A DNA stretch of 5,178 bases from Ectothiorhodospiraceae bacterium (GTDB lineage Bacteria > Pseudomonadota > Gammaproteobacteria > Nitrococcales > AK92): the NCBI GenBank assembly GCA_029263635.1, contig JAJUFY010000177.1, forward strand, positions 1-5,178, written 5' to 3'. The translations under genes and the position numbers were made by a program. Of this stretch, positions 1-5,178 are shown piece after piece (the first letter of the stretch is position 1; each line of letters starts with the position of its first letter). Under the pieces are notes generated by a model that made no database searches, was not told the DNA's origin, and was given only the letters and a program-made list of their open reading frames with translations.

Positions 1-1
1 G

Positions 2-187
2 GACGATCTCGCCCCCATGGTCAATACCAGCCACGTCACCCTGATGAACATTGAGCGCGGCAAGGACAGCGTCGGCATCGGCCGCGTCATGGACGTGCTG
101 CGCGAACTGGGCGTGCGCGTGCACCTGGACGTTCCACCCGAGGTCGCCGCGCAGGTTGAACAGGCCCTGGGCCGGGAAAACGGATGA
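2..187 (+). CDS. hipB: HipB-like XRE-family antitoxin/repressor, C-terminal part (5' end outside window)
   Basis: This is the C-terminal 61 codons of a gene that enters from the left and ends at TGA 185-187. What remains reads as the second half of an XRE/Cro-type helix-turn-helix. A recognition-helix region (NTSHVTLMNIERGK) is followed by the helices DSVGIGRVMDVLRELGVRV and a short tail (HLDVPPEVAAQVEQALGREN). The IERGK...IGRVMDVLRELG spacing is typical of HipB antitoxins, which bind operator DNA as dimers, hold the HipA kinase inactive and repress their own operon. The stop overlaps the hipA start in an ATGA, so the two are almost certainly translated in a coupled way. The promoter and operators would lie upstream, outside the window. 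The HipB name rests mainly on its place directly before hipA, because XRE proteins are otherwise hard to tell apart. The N-terminal helices are not visible. Confidence 0.85.
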   Translation, partial: DDLAPMVNTSHVTLMNIERGKDSVGIGRVMDVLRELGVRVHLDVPPEVAAQVEQALGRENG

Positions 188-1464
188 TGGCGACATCCCC
201 GGCTCCCCGCCGCCTGGACGTCTGGCTGGACGCGCAGAAGATTGGCGAGCTGCGAGAGCAGGGCAACCTGTGGGCGTTCGAGTATGAGTCCGCATGGCAG
301 GCATCAGGCTTCGACCTTTCCCCGGCAATCCCCCGCGCCAATGGCGAGATCGTCGATGGCGCCAGCCTGCGTCCGGTGCAGTGGTTCTTCGACAACCTGC
401 TACCGGAGGAGGGTTCGCGGCGGCTGCTTGCCCAGGGCGCCAACCTCGATCCGGCCGACGCCTTCGGCCTGCTGCAGCATTACGGCCCCGAATCGGCCGG
501 CGCGCTCACCCTGCTGGCTCCGGGCCAGAAGCTGCCGGAACCGGGGCTGGAACCGTTGCCAGACGAGGTCCTGTCCGCCCGGATCCGCGCCCTGCCCCGG
601 CTGCCATTGTCGGAAGGCGCTCCCAAGCGCATGTCGCTGGCCGGCGCCCAGCACAAACTCGCCGTAGTGCTGCACCAGGGCCGCCTGTGGGAACCGGTCG
701 GGGCCGCCGCATCCACCCACATCCTCAAGCCCGACCACGAGCGCGTGGACGAGTACCCCCACAGTGCCGCCAACGAATGGTTCTGCATGCAGCTCGCCGC
801 CGCATGCGGCCTGCCGGTGCCTGCGGTGGCGCTTCGCCAGGTCCCGGAGCCGGTTTTCCTGGTCCGCCGCTTCGATCGCGTGGGCGAGGGCCTGGAGGCG
901 CGCCGCCTTTACGCGCTGGACGCCTGCCAGGTGATTTCGCTGGATGCGGTGTTCAAGTACCGCGAGGCCACCGCGGAGCGCCTGGCGGAACTGGTGTCCC
1001 TGTGCCGCCGCCCGGCCGCGACCCGCCTGGCCCTGCTGCGCTGGCAGCTGTTCAACCTGCTGATCGGCAACGGTGACGCCCACCTGAAGAACCTCAGCTT
1101 TCTGCCGAAGCCCGATTCCAGCGGCATGGAACTGGCGCCCCATTACGACCTGCTCAGCACCGCCGTTTATCGCGCCCCAGACTGGGGCGACGCCGAGCTG
1201 GTGATCCCGATGGGCGCTGCGCGGACTTTCGGCCAAGTGGGCCGGGATGACGTGGTGGCTTTCGGAAATGCGCTTGGAGTGCCGGAACGGACCACGCTGC
1301 GCCAGCTTGAGCGGATTGCCGGGGACATGCGAGACAGGGCGCGGAACCTGGTAGGTGCCTACGAGGCCGGCGAGCACGGCAGGCCGTGGGCCGGTGAGGC
1401 GCGGCTGCTGAGGCAGATTGCCTGGGGAGTGATCGAACGGAAGCTGTGCCAGCTGGGGTTCTGA
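184..1464 (+). CDS. hipA: HipA-type serine/threonine kinase toxin, full length
   Basis: HipA kinases phosphorylate cytosolic targets (glutamyl-tRNA synthetase GltX in E. coli), which stops translation and gives growth arrest or persistence; HipB neutralises them. The 426 residues are close to the 440 of E. coli HipA. Residues ~10-110 form the HipA N-terminal (Couple_hipA) domain, with VWLDAQKIGELRE and WFFDNLLPEEGSRR. The HipA_C kinase domain follows: SLAGAQHKLAVV at 151-162, where Ser151 matches the inhibitory autophosphorylation serine (Ser150 in E. coli); the ATP-binding Lys182 in THILKPD; FLVRRFDR at 225-232; the catalytic loop IGNGDAHLKN at 294-303 (Asp298, Asn303); and the metal-binding Asp322 in HYDLLS. 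No key residue is missing, so an active kinase is expected. The ATG at 184 overlaps the hipB stop; a second ATG at 187 is an equally possible start. A weak GGGA at 174-177 precedes them, which fits coupling to hipB. The actual substrate cannot be inferred from the sequence. Confidence 0.95.
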   Translation: MMATSPAPRRLDVWLDAQKIGELREQGNLWAFEYESAWQASGFDLSPAIPRANGEIVDGASLRPVQWFFDNLLPEEGSRRLLAQGANLDPADAFGLLQHYGPESAGALTLLAPGQKLPEPGLEPLPDEVLSARIRALPRLPLSEGAPKRMSLAGAQHKLAVVLHQGRLWEPVGAAASTHILKPDHERVDEYPHSAANEWFCMQLAAACGLPVPAVALRQVPEPVFLVRRFDRVGEGLEARRLYALDACQVISLDAVFKYREATAERLAELVSLCRRPAATRLALLRWQLFNLLIGNGDAHLKNLSFLPKPDSSGMELAPHYDLLSTAVYRAPDWGDAELVIPMGAARTFGQVGRDDVVAFGNALGVPERTTLRQLERIAGDMRDRARNLVGAYEAGEHGRPWAGEARLLRQIAWGVIERKLCQLGF

Positions 1465-1478
1465 GCGGCTCAGCCGCT
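1464..1478 (+). other. Small GC-rich hairpin at the end of hipA
   Basis: AGCGGC (1464-1469) and GCCGCT (1473-1478) are perfect inverted repeats separated by a 3-base TCA loop, starting on the last base of the hipA stop codon. No run of T follows (the next bases are GAGACCCGG), so this is not a convincing intrinsic terminator. It could slow or partly terminate transcription between hipA and the helicase gene, stabilise the hipA mRNA end, or be chance in GC-rich DNA. CTGAG/CTCAG pairings overlap it, so alternative folds are possible. Confidence 0.35.
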
Positions 1479-1511
1479 GAGACCCGGTTCTGATAGGTAA
1501 GATCTGCAATC

Positions 1512-1520
1512 AGGGGGGAA
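1512..1520 (+). promoter_or_regulatory. Strong Shine-Dalgarno sequence for the helicase gene
   Basis: AGGGGGGAA lies just upstream of the ATG at 1524, with 5 bases between the last G and the start codon. It is clearly purine-rich against the GC-rich, C-heavy surroundings. It fixes 1524 as the start and shows that the helicase gene can be translated independently of hipA. Confidence 0.8.
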
Positions 1521-1523
1521 CGG

Positions 1524-4500
1524 ATGCTCAATCTGGAAGAACTCACGGCAGGCGCCCAGGTCGTCGGGATCGAGCCCGTCGGCCCGGTGACGCTGGTCGC
1601 GGTCGAGCCGGTCGGCGCCGACGCCGTTACCGTGGTCTATCGCACCGGCGAAGGGGCCATCGCCGAGCGCATGCTGTTCCGCACCGACCAGGCACGGCTG
1701 TCGCTCGCAGTGACGGGGCGCGCATGGGGCTTCGATGCCGACGGCGGCCACTTCAAGCTCGCCACCGAAGCCCTGCGCATCCGCCTGGCCCACCTGTTTG
1801 ATCCGATGATGGCCGTCCACACCTCCAACGTGGAGCCGCTGCCGCACCAGATTTCCGCCGTTTACGAACACATGCTGCCGCGCCAGCCGCTGCGTTACGT
1901 GCTGGCCGACGACCCGGGCGCCGGCAAGACCATCATGGCCGGCCTCTACATCCGCGAGTTGATCATCCGCGCGGACGCGCAGCGGATCCTGATCGTCGCC
2001 CCCGGCTCGCTCACCGGCCAGTGGCAGGACGAACTGCGTGAGAAATTCGGGCTGGAGTTCGAGATCTTCAGCCGCCAGCGCCACGAGGAATCCGGCAGCG
2101 GCAACTTCTTCGCCGAACACGACCGGGTGATCATCCGGCTTGACCAGGTGGCCCGCAACGAGGCCTACCGGGAGAAGCTGTGTGCCACCGAGTGGGACCT
2201 GATCATCGTCGACGAGGCGCACAAGCTCTCGGCCAGCTACTTCGGCGGCGAGGTCAAGAAGACCCAGCGCTTCGAGTTCGGCGAGCAGCTGGGCAGCCTG
2301 TGCCGCCACTTCCTGCTGATGACTGCCACCCCGCACAACGGCAAGGAAGAGGATTTCCAGATCTGGCTGTCGTTGCTCGATTCCGACCGTTTCTACGGCC
2401 GCTTCCGCGAAGGCGCGCACAAGGTCGACGTTTCCGACCTGATGCGGCGGATGGTGAAGGAGAAGCTGGTCAAGTTCGACGGCACCCCGCTGTTCCCCGA
2501 GCGCCGCGCCTACACCACCCTGTACGAGCTGTCGGACGAGGAGGCGGCGCTATATGAGGGCGTGACCAGCTACGTGCGCGAGGAGATGAACCGCGCCGAC
2601 CGGCTGGACGGCAAGCGCAGGGGCACCATCGGCTTCGCCTTGACCATCCTGCAGCGGCGGCTGGCGTCAAGTCCGTCCGCCATTTTCCACTCGCTGCGCC
2701 GGCGCCGCCTCCGCCTGCAGTCGCAGCTGGAGGAAATGCGTCTGCTGGCCCGCGGCCGGTCGCTGCGCAACGAGAGCGAGATCTACGTCCGCCGGGTCCT
2801 CGACCTGCCGGAAAACCTCGACGAAGCCGACGAGGAGCTCAGCGCCGAAGACTGGGAGGAATACACCGAGGAAGTCAGCAGCCAGGCCACCACCGCGGAA
2901 ACCATCACCGAGCTGGAAGCCGAGATCGCCAGCCTGGAACAGCTGGAAGAGCAGGCACGCCGGGTAGTCGCCTCCGGCAATGACAGCAAGTGGGCCCAGC
3001 TTTCCCAGCTGCTCCACGACCACCCGGAAATGCGCGACCGCGCCGGCAACCCGCGCAAGCTGATCATCTTCACCGAGCACCGCGACACGCTCACCTACCT
3101 GCGCGACCGCATCAGCGACCACCTCGGCAAGCCTGATGCGGTGGTCACCATCCACGGCGGCACCAATCGCGACGAGCGCCGCAAGATCCAGGAGCGCTTC
3201 CGCCAGGATCCGGACACCCTGATCCTGGTCGCCACCGACGCGGCCGGCGAAGGCGTGAACCTGCAGAACGCCAACCTCATGGTCAACTACGACCTGCCGT
3301 GGAACCCGAACCGCATCGAGCAGCGCTTCGGCCGCATCCACCGCATCGGCCAGCGCGAGCTCTGCCACCTCTGGAACATGGTCGCCGCCAGCACCCGCGA
3401 AGGCGACGTGTTCCAGCGCCTGTTCGAGAAGCTGGAAGTCGAGCGCGCGGCGCTGGGCGGCCAGGTCTTCGACATCCTGGGCGAGGCGTTCGAGGGCACC
3501 TCGCTCAAGGAGCTGCTGGTCGAGGCGATCCGCTACGGCGAGCGCCCCGACGTGCGCGACCGCCTCAACCGCGTCATCGACGGCGCGCTCGACACCGCCC
3601 ACCTCAAGGACATCATCCAGCGCAACGCCCTGGTCGACAACGCCATGAGCATGGAGCACCTGTTCTCCATCAAGGAAGAGATGGACCGGGCCCAGGCGCG
3701 CAAGCTGCAGCCGTATTTTCTGCGCAGCTTCTTCCTGCAGGCTTTCGCCCAGGCCGGTGGCGATGCCCGCCGGCGCGAAGGGCACCGCTACGAAATCCCG
3801 CACGTGCCGGCCTCGCTGCGCGAGCGCGACCGCCAGATCAGCGACACCCGCACCCCGCTGCTGCAGCGCTATAGCCGCATCTGTTTCGACAAGGCCGAGA
3901 TCCACGTTGATGGCAAGCCGCAGGCCGACCTGGTGCATCCGGCCCATCCGCTGATGGCCGCACTGATCGACCAGGTGCTGGATGGCGGCCGCCAGCTGCT
4001 CAAGCAGGGCGCGGTGCTGCTCGACCCGGCAGACACGGGGGAGCTGCCTTCGCTCCTGCTGCTGGTGGACCACAGCGTGAGAGAAGGCGCCAGCGACAGC
4101 GGCCGCGTGATTTCGCGCCGCCTGCAGTTCGTGCGCACGGACGGGCAAGGAACGCTGCGCTTTGCCGGCTGGGCGCCGCACCTGGACCTGGAACCGCTGG
4201 ACGCGGCCGACCTGGCGCGGGTGCAGCCGCTGCTGGACCAGTCCTGGCTTGCCTCCGGCGTAGAGGCGCGCGCGCTGCAGCACGTGGCCGCCACCCTGGC
4301 ACCCGAACACTTCGAGGAAGTGCGCGCCCGCCGCGAGCGCCAGGTCGATCGCATCCACCAGGCGGTGCAGGAGCGCCTGGTCAAGGAAATCAACCACCTC
4401 TCCTCCCGGGTCATTGCCCTGGAAGAGGAAGTCGCCGCCGGCCGCCAGCCGCGGGTGCAGCCGGAGAACCTGCGGCGCCAGGTGGACCGGCTCACCGCAC

Positions 4501-5039
4501 GGCTGGACTCGCGCAAGCGCGAGCTGGAGCAGCAGCGGCACATCGTCTCGGCCACGCCGGTGATTGTCGGCGGCGCGCTGGTCGTCCCCGCGGGCCTGCT
4601 GGCGAAGCTGAAGGGCGAAGGCGTCCCCAACGACTTCAGCGCCGATCCCGCCGCGCGCGCGGAAATCGAGCGGCGCGCCATGCAGGCGGTGATCACGCAC
4701 GAGGAGTCGCTCGGCCACGTGGTCAAGGACGTCTCTGCCCTCAAATGCGGCTGGGACATCACTGCCCAGCCGCCGCCGGTGGACGGCGTGCTGCCCGAAT
4801 CGCGCCATATTGAAGTCAAGGGCCGCGCCAAAGGCGCCGACGTGGTGATCATCACCCGCAACGAGATCTGCACCGCCCTCAACCAGGGCGACAAGTTCTG
4901 GGTGGCGATCGTGTTGGTCGATGGCGACGAGGTGGATGGGCCGCACTACGTCCCGCAGCCGTTCACGCAGGAGCCGGAGCCGGGGGTAACCGCGGTGACC
5001 TACAAAATTTCCGCGCTGCTGGAGAGGGCGAAGCAATGA
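1524..5039 (+). CDS. drmD: SNF2-family DEAH helicase with C-terminal DUF3883, DrmD-like (DISARM class 1 / DUF1156-cluster type)
   Basis: This is an 1171-residue superfamily 2 helicase/translocase. Residues 1-100 are a beta-rich N-terminal region. Lobe 1 (about 105-330) carries the Q-like PHQISAVYE, Walker A DDPGAGKT (129-136), motif Ia ILIVAPGSLTGQW, the DEAH box (230-233) and motif III TATPHNG (267-273). A long insert (about 340-510) is first basic (SLRRRRLRLQ), then acidic and coiled-coil-like. Lobe 2 has LIIFTEHRDTLTYLRDR (513-529), motif V ATDAAGEGVNL (570-580) and motif VI QRFGRIHRIGQ (600-610). A coiled coil (about 930-1005) precedes DUF3883 (about 1045-1140), with GWDIT and IEVKGRAKG. 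In DISARM class 1, DrmD is the SNF2 helicase working with a methylase and DrmA/B/C against phage DNA. Near-identical architectures also accompany DUF1156 methylases and DUF499 ATPases, so the exact system needs the right-hand neighbours. The gene starts 59 bases after hipA on the same strand, and its stop overlaps an ATG (ATGA 5036-5039). The reading frame shows no break. Confidence 0.88.
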   Translation: MLNLEELTAGAQVVGIEPVGPVTLVAVEPVGADAVTVVYRTGEGAIAERMLFRTDQARLSLAVTGRAWGFDADGGHFKLATEALRIRLAHLFDPMMAVHTSNVEPLPHQISAVYEHMLPRQPLRYVLADDPGAGKTIMAGLYIRELIIRADAQRILIVAPGSLTGQWQDELREKFGLEFEIFSRQRHEESGSGNFFAEHDRVIIRLDQVARNEAYREKLCATEWDLIIVDEAHKLSASYFGGEVKKTQRFEFGEQLGSLCRHFLLMTATPHNGKEEDFQIWLSLLDSDRFYGRFREGAHKVDVSDLMRRMVKEKLVKFDGTPLFPERRAYTTLYELSDEEAALYEGVTSYVREEMNRADRLDGKRRGTIGFALTILQRRLASSPSAIFHSLRRRRLRLQSQLEEMRLLARGRSLRNESEIYVRRVLDLPENLDEADEELSAEDWEEYTEEVSSQATTAETITELEAEIASLEQLEEQARRVVASGNDSKWAQLSQLLHDHPEMRDRAGNPRKLIIFTEHRDTLTYLRDRISDHLGKPDAVVTIHGGTNRDERRKIQERFRQDPDTLILVATDAAGEGVNLQNANLMVNYDLPWNPNRIEQRFGRIHRIGQRELCHLWNMVAASTREGDVFQRLFEKLEVERAALGGQVFDILGEAFEGTSLKELLVEAIRYGERPDVRDRLNRVIDGALDTAHLKDIIQRNALVDNAMSMEHLFSIKEEMDRAQARKLQPYFLRSFFLQAFAQAGGDARRREGHRYEIPHVPASLRERDRQISDTRTPLLQRYSRICFDKAEIHVDGKPQADLVHPAHPLMAALIDQVLDGGRQLLKQGAVLLDPADTGELPSLLLLVDHSVREGASDSGRVISRRLQFVRTDGQGTLRFAGWAPHLDLEPLDAADLARVQPLLDQSWLASGVEARALQHVAATLAPEHFEEVRARRERQVDRIHQAVQERLVKEINHLSSRVIALEEEVAAGRQPRVQPENLRRQVDRLTARLDSRKRELEQQRHIVSATPVIVGGALVVPAGLLAKLKGEGVPNDFSADPAARAEIERRAMQAVITHEESLGHVVKDVSALKCGWDITAQPPPVDGVLPESRHIEVKGRAKGADVVIITRNEICTALNQGDKFWVAIVLVDGDEVDGPHYVPQPFTQEPEPGVTAVTYKISALLERAKQ
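5021..5028 (+). promoter_or_regulatory. Shine-Dalgarno-like GGAGAGGG ahead of the ATG at 5036
   Basis: GGAGAGGG lies inside the last helicase codons, 7 bases before the ATG at 5036 that overlaps the helicase stop. Its quality and spacing are better than expected by chance. It suggests that ribosomes can start at 5036, although the frame opened there is only 12 codons long. Confidence 0.5.
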
Positions 5040-5074
5040 CGCCCGTCGGCGGCTTGAGGATGCCTCTGCAATGA
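5036..5074 (+). other. 12-codon reading frame bridging the helicase stop and the next start
   Basis: The ATG at 5036 opens a frame reading MTPVGGLRMPLQ and ends at TGA 5072-5074. Its start overlaps the helicase stop as ATGA (5036-5039), and its stop overlaps the next gene's start as ATGA (5071-5074). A good Shine-Dalgarno sequence sits 7 bases upstream. It may be a translational-coupling relay that passes ribosomes across the 31-base gap between the two genes, or the remnant of a former start of the downstream gene. No function for the peptide itself is suggested. It could also be chance. Confidence 0.35.
5056..5060 (+). promoter_or_regulatory. Ribosome binding site GAGGA for the downstream gene
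   Basis: GAGGA is followed by 10 bases and then the ATG at 5071. The spacing is slightly long but acceptable. It lies inside the 12-codon frame and supports 5071 as the true start of the next gene. Confidence 0.5.
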
Positions 5075-5178
5075 CGATCCATGCCTACATCGGGGAGAAG
5101 GCCTCCCGGACGCACGAGAATCGGATGCTCCAGGAGTTCCTGGAGGGGCTCGCACCGCGCTGGGCCGAAAGCGAGGAC
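5071..5178 (+). CDS. N-terminus of an unidentified protein, possibly NERD-like; 3' end outside window
   Basis: Thirty-six codons run open to the window edge from the ATG at 5071, preceded by GAGGA at 5056-5060. The peptide begins MTIHAYIGEKASRTHENRM and continues with a leucine-rich amphipathic stretch (LQEFLEGLAPRWAESED). The E-rich first helix followed by L..L...W....D resembles the start of nuclease-related-domain (NERD) proteins. However, the diagnostic residues of that family (EID and EVK-type motifs) would fall beyond the window, so this is only a suggestion. It does not resemble the start of a DUF1156 or other adenine methylase. Same strand and a 31-base gap from the helicase stop make co-transcription very likely, so the product is probably part of, or inserted into, the same defence operon. 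Confidence 0.6.
   Translation, partial: MTIHAYIGEKASRTHENRMLQEFLEGLAPRWAESED

Noticed and set aside
294..1076. A 260-codon alternative + strand frame inside hipA, rich in Ala, Arg, Pro and Gly.
   Set aside because: The composition is that of an out-of-frame shadow of a GC-rich gene; the hipA frame carries the kinase motifs.
1464..1478. An intrinsic terminator after hipA.
   Set aside because: The stem is short and no T-run follows, so it is kept only as a hairpin of unknown role.
1498..1503. TAAGAT as a possible -10 promoter box for the helicase gene.
   Set aside because: It matches the consensus at only four of six positions, and no acceptable -35 box lies 16-18 bases upstream, so an independent promoter is not supported.
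400..1509. A 369-codon minus-strand frame opposite hipA.
   Set aside because: It is fully antisense to a well-supported HipA kinase and shows no family signature of its own.
1470..2420. A 316-codon minus-strand open frame across the hipA-helicase gap.
   Set aside because: It overlaps the N-terminal helicase motifs (Walker A, DEAH) in antisense, resembles no known family, and is explained by the lack of stop codons in GC-rich DNA.
2667..5036. A 789-codon open frame on the minus strand opposite the helicase gene.
   Set aside because: Its codons mirror those of the helicase gene in GC-rich DNA, the product has low-complexity composition with no recognisable domain, and the + strand protein has all conserved helicase motifs.

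Overview
The window comes from a GC-rich bacterium (about two thirds G+C by eye, with most third codon positions G or C). Codon use and protein flavour suggest a proteobacterium, perhaps a Xanthomonadaceae-type gammaproteobacterium. That assignment is an inference, since the window holds no taxonomic marker gene. All real genes lie on the + strand and are tightly packed. No gene-free stretch exceeds 60 bases, and I see no tRNA, rRNA, CRISPR array or insertion sequence.

Region 1 (1-1464) is a HipBA-type toxin-antitoxin pair. The window opens inside hipB, an XRE-family helix-turn-helix antitoxin and autorepressor, of which only the C-terminal 61 residues are present. Its stop codon overlaps the start of hipA (ATGA). 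The hipA gene is full length (426 codons) and encodes a Ser/Thr kinase toxin with all recognisable catalytic motifs intact.

Region 2 (1465-1523) is a 59-base gap. It holds a small GC-rich hairpin without a T-tract and a strong Shine-Dalgarno sequence for the next gene.

Region 3 (1524-5039) encodes an 1171-residue SNF2/superfamily 2 helicase with a C-terminal DUF3883 domain. This is the DrmD architecture of class 1 DISARM phage defence. Closely similar helicases also occur in the DUF1156 methylase/DUF499 ATPase defence clusters. All helicase motifs are intact, and DUF3883 keeps a D...ExK arrangement resembling PD-(D/E)xK nucleases.

Region 4 (5036-5178) is an unusual junction. A 12-codon reading frame overlaps the helicase stop by ATGA at one end and the next start by ATGA at the other. 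The next gene is cut by the window edge after 36 residues; its N-terminus does not look like a DNA methylase and may be NERD-like.

Taken together, this looks like the left edge of a defence island: a toxin-antitoxin pair followed directly by the helicase gene of a multi-gene anti-phage system that continues to the right. The helicase would translocate on or remodel DNA for that system. HipA would act independently as a growth-arrest kinase held in check by HipB, unless the shared orientation and short spacing reflect real co-regulation.
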